The notes under the pieces were generated by a model that made no database searches, had not been told where the DNA came from, and saw only the letters and a program-made list of their open reading frames with translations. Below, piece after piece: positions 23,577-36,224 of a stretch of 64,000 nt of DNA. How positions within the stretch are numbered: position 1 is the first letter of the stretch; each line of letters begins with the position of its first letter. A program made the translations under genes and the position numbers. The stretch covers positions 24,618-88,617 of the forward strand of contig ADNK01000985.1 of the NCBI GenBank assembly GCA_000320545.1, written 5' to 3'. Origin of the DNA: Bigelowiella natans CCMP2755. Its lineage: Eukaryota; Cercozoa; Chlorarachniophyceae.

Positions 23577-25790
23577 ACATTGCAAGCAGTTGAGCGTTTT
23601 GGTGTCTTTTCCACTTCCTGTCGTCAAATGGCCTTCGTCGTTGCGCAACGCGACCTGCCTTATTAAACCGCACGGAGGATGATGGAGAAGACACCACAGA
23701 CTTGCTGTTCGCGCCCATGCCCCCTCTCCTCTTGCTCCCCCTCCTCCTCCTCTCAGCAGAATCGTCAACCCCATTGTTGATTGTTGGTTTGGAGGGGTTG
23801 CTTCTCCCTGTTCTCCTTTTCTTCCTATGGCTGCTGCTTCTTCCAGGGGAGGTGAATATGAATTCCACCGAGCTACTACTTGTATTCCGACGATATATAT
23901 TCCTCTCTCCTCCTCCTTTATCGGTGTTGTTGGTAAAATCGCCATCATCGTTGCTATTGCTATGAGCATCTTCTGTCCGCCCTTTCCTCTTGCCCCTCCC
24001 CTTCCTCGATGAGCGACGACGAAATTTGTGAAGAAGGTGGGTGAAGTTGCGGTTAAGGAAGCCTGTTTCCATGTCAAACTTTGCCACAAACGGAAGGAGT
24101 TTCATAGCGAAATCAACTGCGACAACCTAATTAAGAAGGAATAGTGAGCCGCCGCAGCTGCAGCACACTACTAATTGTACTTATGGAAGAACACTGAGCC
24201 TCTTCTTCTTCTTCTTCTTCTTCTTCTTCTTCTCTTCTTCTTTTCACTACTAAATATGGTTGCTTGGTGTATGTAGTAGTTATATGTATATATATATATA
24301 TATATGTAATCCAACAACGCACAGTGGCTGAGAGCCCATTGTCGCGTGCGCACCGAACGACGTCCTGTACCTGATACAATAAGAGATCATCAATTTTGAT
24401 GAGGAGATAGTAGGAGTAGATTCTCTAGATTCTGTGATAGATTCTGTAATAGTATTTGTAGGCATAGTAGCAGTAGTAGCAGTAGTTGTAGTAGTAGTAG
24501 TAGTTGTAGTAGTAGCACCGAGACGTGTATGTCAGGATTCATTTTTGCTAGTGCCTCCTTTGATTTCTTCGTTCGATAGTTCCTGGACCGGTACACCCAA
24601 TTGGCGTTCCTGTAAAGCACCAATGGTGATAAGGATCTCGTTATCATTTGTTATTGTGATGGGACTCGAATTAACGATTTGAGGAGGAGGAAGTGGTGGT
24701 GAGCGATGATGATGATGGTGGGAGAACCAGAAAAGAGAAACAGCTCAACTAAAAACAAAGAAATCATTTTTCTACACGATGCAGAAGCATCCTTACAGTT
24801 GTTTCCCCCCTCGTTTCCATCTCTCACAACTATCAGTACTACTAGTAGTTGAAGGTAGTTGCGGTAGTAGTAGTTGTAGGAGTACCGGTAAAGATCCGGA
24901 AACTTTGTTACAGAAGGAAAGTCCTCTTCTTCTTGGCTTCCTTCCCTCCCCCCTCCTTCTTTGGCATTATTATTCTGCTGCTGCTGCTGGTGGTGGTGCT
25001 GCATTGTGTGCATTCTAAGCGTTGCCCAATAGAAGTCGAGTGCCTTGAGGTCGGAGATGGGTATTATTCTATCAGATGATCCAATTTTAGCTGAGTCGTG
25101 TATCTGAATGCAGTGCTGCATAGCAAGGGTGCTACTACTACTACTAGTAGTAGGTCCACCGCATGTACTACTGATGCTGCTATTGGGTGCTACATCCTCT
25201 GATCGAGCGGAAGGAGGAGGAGGAGGAGGAGGAGGAGGAGGAGGAGGAGGGAATAGATTTGCTTGCCGCTGTGGGTTCCTAATCATCTTCGACCCATCTC
25301 CGCCATCTTCACTACCTGCTGTACTTGTGCTAGCAGTGGTGATTGCAGCTGTCAATAAGGTTGATGACGAGGAGGAGGAAGAGGTGGTAGTAGTGGGATA
25401 TGATGGTGATGATAGTGACGGTGATTGTAATGATGGTAACGATGGAAAAAGAAGAGGGGAGACTGGTACATCAGGAACGATGGCGGGAGACAGTGGCGGC
25501 ATTGAGGGAGAGGAGGAAGAGGAAAGGGGGGGGGGGAGTGCTGGATTAGCAAACCCATCATTCCCAAATGAATGAGATGTTCGTGTTGCTTTGACTTCTC
25601 CTGGTGTAGTGGCCTTTACTGCTGCATCTGCTGCAGATGGAATAGTAGTAGCAGCAGCGGCATCTGATAGAAGTCCAAGGTTTCGCAGCAATGCGTACGC
25701 CTCGAAAAAACCCTAGTCACAGTAGTAGTAGCACCACGGTGGTTGGGGGGACAACACGAGATACCATAAGCAATGAGGAGAAGGACAAAC

Positions 25791-25825
<35 letters not shown>

Positions 25826-26264
25826 TATCCATCCCAATCATCATCATGTGCAATATTGTTACTAACTCAAGCTACTTACTACTTCTAAGTAGTAGTAAGG
25901 ATAAAAGGAACACCAACAATGCCAACAACATGCACACATACAATGGTATAATACCATATACCTTAAATCCCCGTTGGTAGAAGTGATCTCTGAGATCTGG
26001 TGGGAGATCTCGAAGCCTTTTATCATGTAGTGCTTCATCCGTGACGACGGCACGTGCCAAACCACTCGTAGCAGCAGTAGGCGCTCCACAAATCTTAAAA
26101 GAAGAAGATGAAGATGATGAAGAAGAAGAAGAAGAAGAAGAAGAAGAAGAAGAAGAAGAGAAGGCGGAGAAAGAGGAGGAAGTGTTGTCAACAAATCTGA
26201 ATATTCCTTACGTTCTTTCTCGTGGTCAGAGTCGCCTTCGATGGTCAAAATTTGTGTTCTCTCT

Positions 26265-26343
<79 letters not shown>

Positions 26344-26580
26344 CCTCCCTCCCCTCATACCTGCAAGTATAGAGACACACTGATTGAATCGATGGCCTCC
26401 TTCGTCGATAGGTTCCGACCCTTCATCGACGTTTCTACGATGATTTCAAACACACGCACACACACATACACACACACACACGCAAGAGTCATAATACACG
26501 TAAGACGTGTTCTGAAAGGTGGAGGGAAAAGTGAAACGATAGAGGTAATAATGGTGCTTACAATGGCTACTGCAACAACA

Positions 26581-26612
<32 letters not shown>

Positions 26613-27146
26613 CCCTGAAGAGATGCTTGTGGAGAAGATAAGCACGCAAGTTTCGTGCTTTGACATATCCTAGTAGCTGTCTGTAAAGCATATCCGCTGC
26701 AACTTGCTTCAAATCGATACTCGAGGGCGCACCAGCCCCAGTCCTGTCGCGCCCCTGTACTGAATAAGCGCCGATCTAACAACACAAATAGAGAACAGCG
26801 TAATAGTAGTGGGTCATCAATACATCAATATCACTACAATGCTAGTAAGTCTCTTCTGCTGCTCTCACACTGGCACTACTTGCCCCCCACCGTTACCTTT
26901 CTTGTCGCCGATTCCATATGAAAGCAGGTTTGCTGCACTTCAGGGTCGGTATGGTCAATTGAAGGGTGGAGAAGAGTGACGAATCGTTGGACCGACACGG
27001 TTCCAGAGGTATGAGATTGCCTCTGTAGCTCGTATACCCTAATCAATATTATTACGACATGTTGCTTTAATATACTACTATGTGTATGTTCTCGGTACAA
27101 CAAGACGGCCAATAGCTACTACAACTATGCTATGGATGATGAGTAT

Positions 27147-27187
<41 letters not shown>

Positions 27188-27209
27188 ACGGATGTACATA
27201 AATATGTAG

Positions 27210-27247
<38 letters not shown>

Positions 27248-27938
27248 GAGAGAGAGAGAGAGAAGAGACTTGAGCAATCCATCCTTCTCCATATCCGCAA
27301 ACAATCGCACGGATGTCCTAAGGAAAGCATGATCAGAATGATAATAATAATAACAATAATAACAATAATAATGATGATGATAGTGATGGTGACGAAGGGA
27401 GTTATTATCGATGGGATAAGCGAGAAGATGATGGGAGAGATTAGTGGTGGTGGTGGTGGTAGTAGTAGTTGTAGTAGTAGTAGTAGTGATATTTAGATAC
27501 AATATTAGTAATGATGTCCTTCATCTATGCTTTCATCATCATCATCATCTTCTTCTTCTTCTCTTCTTATACCTGCTATCTAAGATTCCAAAGCCTCCCT
27601 CCTTTGCTCGAATTCGCTTCCTGAGGTCTTTCGCGCTGACGATTTTTTCCGTATTAACAGCATCTAACGCCATCTTGCGGCGGTTCTTATAGAGGCCAGT
27701 CTCCTGATGCAGCCGGCCGGGGGAGGGGGACCGACCTCGGCCTCCTCGTCGTTGTCGTTGTCGTTTCCTACTACTGCTGGGATTATGATAATAATGAAGG
27801 AGGTGGTGGTGAGATGGTGATATGTTTCAACAATTAGTTTTGCATCATCAAGCATGATGAAGACAGGACTATACTTTAACTACTAGTAGTAGTATAGTAC
27901 TACTAATGCTGCTTCTTCTATTCTAGTGTGTGTTTCAC

Positions 27939-27973
<35 letters not shown>

Positions 27974-29679
27974 CCTGAATGATCTCATGATGACACTATG
28001 ATTATACTTGAGGACATTGCAAGGAAGACATATTACCGTGACTGAGCACCGTCATCGTCATTGCTATCATTGGACTTTACATCATTGAGGGCTGTCTCGT
28101 TCATCACGGAAATACTCTGCTTCTTCCCCTCTATAGCTTCATTCTTGTACTCGTTGCCCATCTCTGCTCTATTATCCCCCCTCTCTTTGCCCTTATATAC
28201 GCCGCCATAGCCATTATTATCAGTATTCAAACTGTCATCGAGAGCGTTCTCCTTCTTGCTTCCACCCTCGCTATTATCAGCAGAGGAGGGGTGTATAGAA
28301 CACAGCGGAGGCGGTTGAGGCAGCGGTATATCCCATTTGTCTTCTTCGATGCACCTCTCGTCTCTTCTCCCCCTCCTCCTAGATACCGAATAATACGATG
28401 ACATGATGGTTGCGTAGCTGGTACGAGGGACCGTTTGGCCGTTTTGAAGTAGATTGAGATGTCGTGCACTATAGTATCGACGCTGCGAATATGAGATAAT
28501 CATGGAAGAGGGGGGGGGGGGAGTGATGTTAGGTAAACTTATTTGTTTTGTTTTGTTGAATTTGATTTATAGATGATGATAGTAATGATGATTGATGATG
28601 ATGATGACGGTTGCTCGTTTGGTATGTAGCTGGTATACCTGCACGACTTTACCACGTCGCTCTGTGTTGGATTGGATCAGTCCCGTTTCCAATAAACTCG
28701 CCACAATACGGGACACAACCTTATATCTTCAATACGTACATGTTTATTGCGATGTATCAGTTAGAATGACTTGTGAGTGGTAAATACAACTATGTTGATT
28801 ATCATCATCATCAGAAAGCTAACAATAACAATAATAATTATAATAACAATACCCGTATTGGAGGATCTGGCAGAGAGCTGTAGTCGTAGTACCAATGGTT
28901 CCCGCGCAGCAAACTTGACTGTATACTTGTTGCAACTGCGGCAGCTCGAATACAAGGCCTAACTCCTCCTTCTCCCCCCCCCCCAATATGTCATTCTCCG
29001 CCTTTACCATGTCCAATGATGCTGTTGATTCTTGCCTTGGACCACCATCTTTCTGTGCTGTAGCAACTGTCGGAACGACTTCGAAGACTGTTTTGGCGGT
29101 GAAGGACGAAGAGGAAAATCGACTCAACTTATTTTCCCCTTTTCCTCCTCCTCCTCCCCCCCCCCCCCTCTGAACCCTGATCCGTTTGCTTCGCAGCATT
29201 CCCGTTGCTAGTGCACGGTCGCGGAAGTCTTCATAGCGCCCCCCAATGCACGTAGACTTGTGTGCGTACAGCTTTTTGAAAGCGCTTTTTGCTTTGGGCT
29301 CGGGGATCATCATCGTTGTCGTTGCCATAGTCGATGATCTCGCCATGGTGGCTGTCTCTTCCTTCTCTTCCTTCTCCTTCTTTACTGTACTCGCCTTTTC
29401 TTCATGTCCATGGGCTTTATTCTTATTCTTGCCATTAGTTTTCGGGCTCTTCTTGCCACCGTAAGAGCAGCAGTGATTAATGATTGCTGGGATTACTTCC
29501 TGGTCAAAAAGTTTCAACCGTTCTTTCTCGGCCTGCTCCTCCTGCTGCCGGACTTGCATGTTAACCACCCACCCTAGCGGCGCATACTTCGCCAAAAACA
29601 CTTTGTTTGTGCGCCGGTTCTTGTCGCTAAGGAGAGGAGGGAAATGCGAAGAATTTATATAACACATCAACAAACACTT

Positions 29680-29719
<40 letters not shown>

Positions 29720-30382
29720 GATACATACATATATGTGTGTATATTATGATGTAATTGTGCGTATCAATATGATTCATGGGATGTGCATCTCCCCCCCACC
29801 TCTCTCTCTCAGAAAGGGGGGGAAGGGGGGGAACTAGTAATTGCTTACTGTTGGTAGGAATCCTCGATATAGACAATGTTGATCCTTTTCAGTGTTTTGA
29901 GATCTTGGAAAATGTCCTTAGCCTTTACTCCGAGCTCTGTCGCCAACTCAGTCTGATATACGCCTTCTCCTTGTGCGCGTCCGAGGACCTCTATGATGCA
30001 ATATCTAGTAGGGAGGGGGAGGGATTGTAGTAGATGGTGCTATCTGAGATGAAAATTATCTTCACAATTATCATACTCTTCTGTTAGTAGTACCTGAGAG
30101 GGGACATAACGTTAAGGGTAAAAGTCTCTTGCGCCAACCCCAGCAATTCCAGTCGCATATCTAACGACGCCACAACCACTATCTTCCTTGCAATTGCCTC
30201 TTTTATTGACGATCTCGTCACCTCTGGCACATTCTTTACTGCTGCTGCATTAAGTGGACGAAAAGCATCCTTGTTCCTATTCCCCTGGGGGATTAGACCT
30301 TCCGCAGTGCATTTAAAGGCTCGACCAGATTTGTCTTATTAATTAGGTTGCATGATAATTAATGACGTCCGCGCTCACTCAC

Positions 30383-30470
<88 letters not shown>

Positions 30471-30733
30471 GCAGTCATGCATGAGTATGGCATGTTGGTC
30501 GATAAATTGTTGAACCAACCGAGTTCCACGTCCTCCCACAGCTCCAAATCTTCGTGAGCTTGCAGCCCCTCCCAAAGCATCAACCGCACACTGTCGTCAA
30601 CAACGTGTACAGGGCATTTGGCTGTCACACAGGTTAGCTTTGGTAACAAGCGATTGAAAATTTGATCCACGGAGAGTCCACGTTTTCCAGCCAGAGCAAT
30701 GGCATCCAATATGCTTCGGAAAATGCGGTCCAT
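19367..30733 (-). CDS. GTF3C1: TFIIIC largest subunit, B-block-binding protein (GTF3C1/Tfc3-like)
   Basis: Recognises the internal B-block promoter of tRNA genes for RNA polymerase III. The first exon (start 30733) reads MDRIFRSILDAIALAGKRGL, matching the N-terminal winged helix of GTF3C1. Later exons give VLGRAQGEGVYQTELATEL with GVKAKDIFQDLKTL (about 29850-30010), RRTNKVFLAKYAP (29600), a second winged helix VVSRIVASLLETGLIQ (28620-28740), a conserved block with MALDAVNTEKIVSAKDLRKR (27580-27700), VRLFADMEKDGLLKSL (27290), LRDLPPDLRDHFYQRG (25980), ALDFYWATLRMHTM (about 25000) and a basic RPFDDRKWKRHQNAQLL block (23600). Long Ser, Asp, Pro and Gly-rich inserts separate these blocks. There are many introns. 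The 3' limit is uncertain; plausible exons continue to about 19.4 kb. The family identification is good, but the detailed exon model is not complete. Confidence 0.7.
19400..19432. repeat. (GT)n microsatellite
   Basis: About 16 GT units near the likely 3' end of the TFIIIC-like gene. Read on the minus strand it would give a Thr-His run if translated, so it marks where the reliable coding model ends. Confidence 0.85.
25215..25250 (-). repeat. Polyproline-coding (CCT)n tract in TFIIIC-like gene
   Basis: A GGA/GAG triplet run on the + strand reads as about 13 consecutive prolines in the open frame on the minus strand. It lies in a roughly 250-residue Ser/Thr/Pro-rich stretch between conserved TFIIIC blocks, so it is probably translated as disordered linker. 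Confidence 0.6.
26101..26163 (-). repeat. (CTT)n polypyrimidine tract at a splice acceptor
   Basis: On the minus strand this is a (CTT)n tract that runs into TTTTAAG just before the exon beginning ICGAPTAATSGLARAV. It appears to serve as the polypyrimidine tract of that acceptor in the TFIIIC-like gene. Confidence 0.55.
26271..26342. repeat. (CT)n-(TG)n compound microsatellite
   Basis: About 19 CT units (with one interruption) run directly into about 17 TG units. It lies in an intron of the minus-strand TFIIIC-like gene. Confidence 0.9.
27150..27262. repeat. (CA)n, (TA)n and (GA)n microsatellite cluster
   Basis: A CA run at 27150-27183, a TA run at about 27213-27242 and a GA run at about 27244-27262 lie within 110 bases. 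The GA run (CT on the coding strand) directly follows the exon VRLFADMEKDGLLKSL, so the cluster is inside an intron of the TFIIIC-like gene. Confidence 0.85.
30386..30470. repeat. (CA)n-(GA)n compound microsatellite
   Basis: About 17 CA units are followed directly by more than 20 GA units with one interruption. It sits in the first intron of the TFIIIC-like gene, just after the N-terminal winged-helix exon. Confidence 0.9.
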
Positions 30734-32353
30734 TCGTCCTCTTCGTCGTAAAGCAGCAGTCGACTTCCCGTCTACTCTTTCAAAAGCGTGTTCAAGGAAA
30801 TATAATCTCTTCTGAAAGCATACTCTACAGTCCTCCTTTCTATTCGAGACGGAAAGAGGGTGGAGATGAATGCTCGTAGAAATAGCAGCTCCTCCTCCTC
30901 ACCACCACCATTACTAGATCTGATCCCGAATGGCGCTTGTTTTTCTTCTTCTACTGTTGTGCTCTCTCTCCAGTGCTGTCCAACCTAATAACCATGAATG
31001 TGCATGCATCACCCTTCCTTAGATATATTATGCTAATTTTATTTCCTATTTTTATGCAGAACCATTCCAAGATCAAGTTTGTTCTGGCCAGGCCTTTCTC
31101 ATTCCGAGCACCGTCAGGGCTTCTTTTTCCGGTAATAATTTCCCACAATGTTGTAGTTGTTGTATTTGTTGTATTTGTTGTTGTTGTGTTGTCTCGTAGA
31201 TCTACGTTGGTAGTTAGTCGTTAGTAGGTTTTCCTAGATCACACTGCTCCACAATGGCCAGAACACCAATCTCAAATTCCTTCTGGTTTCACTGGTTGGA
31301 CCTCACCGAACCTGTTCCGAAGCACTTTCCAGTTGCTCATTGTCAGAAGAGCAACCCCAGGCACCTCACGTCATCGACGTGTCACCCGGTCATCATCCCA
31401 GTGGGACACCATCCTGCTCACAACAGACTTCAGACCAAGGCAATCAACGAGGAGGACGAGGACGACGAGGACGAGGGAGCTCGTTTTGTGGAGCTTCGTT
31501 TCTTCCTTCCAATCCATTGGTTCCCCTTTGCTCTGACCAAGGATGGGGTTGAATGTTTGTTGCACTTCACTTGGCAATCGTGCTGCTTGCATTGAAGCCC
31601 CATCTAGCTGTTCACAATTCTGTGATGGCATTTCAAGAGCACTCCCTCAACTTGGACGGCCACAAACAAGTTCAAATCAGCAGCTTCACGTGGTGTGACT
31701 CCTGCTGATTTTGACAAACGTCTGGACGTGTGCGAACAGTGCGTGTGCGATGTCGCACGTCTGGATGCGCGTGCAACGCGTTTGGCGATTCCGTGCAGCA
31801 ATCTAGCAATGCGATGAGCATCGTGGCGTTTTGGACCCGCAGCACGTGGTGCACTTGACATTGTCAACCGTGACGACACCACCCACACCTGCGATCGATG
31901 CACGCTGGCGCGTCTGTGAGCCTTGCCAGCGTGCACCAAAGTGACAATCACGCACAGCTAGCTGTCTAGCTGTGCGAGCCGCTCGATGTTGCCGTTGTCC
32001 GATCATGTTTTGCTCCATGCACACACACAAACACGTTGCTGTTGACTGAAGTGCTGGAGTGGTTGCGTGGCATGCACATGCATGCTGACATGCACATCGC
32101 TAGATCGTCCCAATTCGCAATTCATGACAGTGTTGAAATGAGTGATTTCGTGAGTTGTCTTGCTAATGATGTCATTATTTGAAGTGTGAAATTTTCGTGC
32201 AGACTTTAGATGTCGGAAGTTGCCGCAGCTTCATCGTTCATCTCCACATTACTACACAAAGTGATAGATGGAAATTGGCAGATCGGATTGTTTACAATTT
32301 GCAGTGAAAATTTCCACAATTGTCGCGCCAGAAGCAGAGAGCAAAATTGCACA
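30734..32353. other. Intergenic region with a candidate diverged dispersed repeat
   Basis: Lies between the start of the TFIIIC-like gene (minus) and the end of the PRMT gene (minus). There are few microsatellites here, unlike the flanking genes. 31254-31595 is open on the + strand for 113 codons, but no family is recognised. Parts of 31254-32100 resemble 45890-46900 (see findings). The stretch 31600-32100 is rich in GTGCA/TGCAC words. Confidence 0.4.
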
Positions 32354-32887
32354 CTATCTCCTAAGCGTCAAATTACGTCCTCTTAGCGAATTCCACAACT
32401 CTCTTTGCTCCTTCTTTTGAAACCCTTCCCAAAATAGCTTAGTCGCAGACTCGGGCCCAGAGTTCCAAATCAGATTCATGTCCTCAAATGTTAATTCATA
32501 CTGGGGGTAAACCTACAGACACGATGCAAATGAGATGCTGTGGCTACTGCTTTGTTGTGCGTGTGTGTGTCCGTGTGCTTAAGAAGATCTACCTTATCAC
32601 GTTTTCTCCGCCTCTTTCGACGAGGGGATTGTGATGATGCGGTGGCATGCTTCCTGCTGTCGCTATTGATGATCTTAAATTGAAAATTATAAGAAGGTGA
32701 TACATCATAAGGGATCTTCTCCTTCTTCTCCTCTTCTAGCTCTTCCTCCCTTGTCTCCGCTCCTCCTCCTCCTGCTGCTGCTGTATTTCCCCTTTTCTGT
32801 AGACAACCTCCACTATTTCCAGCTACTGGCCCTGTTATATAGCCATGCCGTTTTAGAAACGTCTTTGTATTATTTGTGTGCGTATAA

Positions 32888-32928
<41 letters not shown>

Positions 32929-34690
32929 TTATGCAGCACGCTTATTGTAACGTTTACTGTATTATGAAGACATCGAATAAACCAAGAGATTGATTGGTAG
33001 CAATCTCGGACTAAAGCAAGCACACACACACACACAGAGAGAGAGAGACATACACACACCAGTAAGCAGCAGCCCTTCAGTAGGAGTTGTGACCAAACCC
33101 CTCGTTATTTGTTTCGGTGCCGTCGTCGTTGTTGTGGTCGTCGTTTGTGCGCGCATGCTGCTGTCACTGATGCCCCTTCTCGATTTGTATCTCTTCGCCG
33201 CACGCTCAGCACGTTCGTCGTCTTCGATTGCGGACATGTGCTCTGTGCCTTTAACCCACACCTCAACAACGTCGCCCTTCTTCACCTTCTCCCAGCGGCT
33301 CATCGGTTGATCTGAGGAGGAGGAGGAGGGTGGGTGAAAGTGTTAAGGTTAGGGTTATCTCCCTCCTCATCCTCCTCCTACCCCCCCCCCCCCCCCCTCC
33401 ATCTGATAAACTAGATTTACTAGTACAACCAAGGTCTTGCACACAAGCAATAAGCTGATCCCAATTCGTCGTTGGGTCCATATAAGCCTGCTCAGCCAGA
33501 TTATATTTAGCAGACAAGCAGTAGTAAGTAGCAGTAACAGTAGTGGTAGATTAGGATGTGCCATCATGAGTAAAAACGATGACAATCATAAGAATAGGAA
33601 GAAGAGGAGGGGGGAGAGGATGGTTTCAGGTAACTAGTAGCAGCGGCAGTAGCGTGGCGAAATTATTCAGGATGTGCTTCCTCCTCCTCCTCCTCCTTCT
33701 CCTCCTCGTGCCACAATAAAGATAAATGATAATAGTAACTACAACTAGTATCCCCCGCCACCTACTACCTCGCACACGCCCTTCTCGTGCATTGAAGTCG
33801 TTATGACTTTGACATAGCAAATTGCACCGAAGAGAACCCCGTCTTTCTCCACTGTTAGCTTCGTCGAAACTGGCGATATGATTAACAGGAAAGAGGAGGA
33901 GGAGGAGGAGGAAACAACAAAGGCGTTTGTCGGTGCGTACATGCTAACAACTACTACTGCTACCACTTTTACTACTACATTTGCGTTATTCTCTTTCAAT
34001 TTCTCAAGGACCATTATTGATACGATGACGACGACGATGACGATTACCTTCTCTTAGTTCCCAGTTTTCCAAATCTTCTTTTTTGGCCTCTGCCTCCTTG
34101 TGCTGCTCTTCGCATCTCTGGTCCTCAAATCCCCTCTTCTCACAGTTGTATCTTGCAAAGTCGAAGCTGCAGGATTTGGGAGGGAGGTAGGGGGACAAGT
34201 ATCAAGAAAGAGGTATCGATAATTTACTATGGAAGGTTTTTGAGAGAAAGATAACCAACCCCATTTCTGCCTCCCGCCCCCCCGCCCCCCCCCCGCATCC
34301 ATGTTCTTAATCCTTCCTCTTCCCACAGAATAAACACCATGGCAGTTTACTATCATATCTATCATCACCTTTCGATAAGAGCATGCGAACTCTTGTCGTG
34401 CAGTTGGATTTTGTGCGCCTGATCTACCACAAACATCCCGAAGTAGCCCTTCGCAGCCTTCCCACCCAATACCCGTGAGTAGCGCTCTTGAGCCGCCACG
34501 TAACTACCCACGGTAGAAGGAAGAAGAGCTCGTCATAACAATAGCAGTAATAGTGATAGTAAAAATGCTATGTTGTTTTAACAAAAAAATGCGCTCGCTT
34601 GCATTCGAGATTATCACTCCAAGACGACTGGCTAGATTACTGGGAACTTCAATTCTCTCCCTCTCTCTCTCTTTATGAAACACATAATAT

Positions 34691-34729
<39 letters not shown>

Positions 34730-35042
34730 AGAGAGAGGAAAATAGAGAATCGTATTATATTTGTGTAATTGAGGCGGCAGCACATGATACCTACCCCCTC
34801 AATCGCGTTTCATCAAACGGCGCATTCTCAGCCTTTCGATACTTTGGGGGGGAGGGAGGCTCCGGTACGGTACATAATGCCATCAAAGTGTCTATACGCT
34901 GTAGTAGAAGTATACGTGATAATAATAATAGGAAACAAGAAGAAGATGAAGAAGGAGAAGGAGAAACCATGTTTAGCGACAAGAATATAAGAAAGAGGGA
35001 CAGCTGTAATATTTCCTATGCTAGGGTCATGATTATTGAGAT

Positions 35043-35074
<32 letters not shown>

Positions 35075-35289
35075 GCTACTGCTACATCTCACATAAAACT
35101 ACATGCAACGACTACAATCTCTCTTCTATACAACTACTAGTCCGAAGGTAAAACTGACTGAGTAACATCGTCTAGTACTACTACTACCTCTGGCACCATA
35201 CGGTGCACAAGAAACTTGTCCAGAATGTCCACCACACCTGCTCTTAGCCCTGTCATTTATTCATTGTGCGAGGAGGAAGAGTATATATA

Positions 35290-35331
<42 letters not shown>

Positions 35332-35357
35332 AATATGTTGAGTAAAGTGTAGTAAAA

Positions 35358-35390
<33 letters not shown>

Positions 35391-36045
35391 TTGATATTTT
35401 TTACCAGTCGAAGGATGATGATGATGATGATGATGATGATAGTGATGACAGTGATGATGATGCTGCTCCTTACAACTATCATTTACCTTCAGAATTGCCA
35501 AGGTCCCCAATCAGCTCTTGCACGAGAAGATCGATCTCATAAGGCACTAGCGCCGCCCCATCAGTATGCATCTTGTCGTATGGAATACCATCATCGCCAC
35601 CATCATTATCTTGCTGCGGGGCCATCATCGTAGGGAGGGGAGGAGGAGGCGGAAGGCTGGCAGAAGGCGATATGACCGGTGCCCCCCCCCCCCCTGCAGT
35701 ACTACTGACTTCATTCATGCTGCTTGTACTACTCCTCGAAACTGCTGCTGGTGCTGCTGGTGGTGCTTTGGTATTGTAGGTTGTATTGCTATTCCTTTGG
35801 ATGTTCTCCTCCTCTCCCCTTCGTCGTCCGCGAGGCTGCAAATCTTTGGAAAAGGCCTTGATAATGTGGAATCTGTCCCCCCCCCGATAAGAAAAGCAGA
35901 CAAGATAGGTAGATTAGCGACTGAGGGATGAGCTCTTTCATTTTCTGTGGTCTGACTCGGAACAACAGGGGGGGGGTGGGGGGGGGGGGGTTGCTTTCTT
36001 CTCCTTCTTCCATTGTGATTGTTAATTAGTAGCAGGACATCTTGC

Positions 36046-36077
<32 letters not shown>

Positions 36078-36185
36078 CATGGAGTTGGAGTGCTCCATCA
36101 GCTGCTGACAAGGATCATTTTAGCGCTACTGTACTTCGTTATGCTACATCACAGAATCGTATAATATGACAACGCTAATGTATGT

Positions 36186-36224
<39 letters not shown>

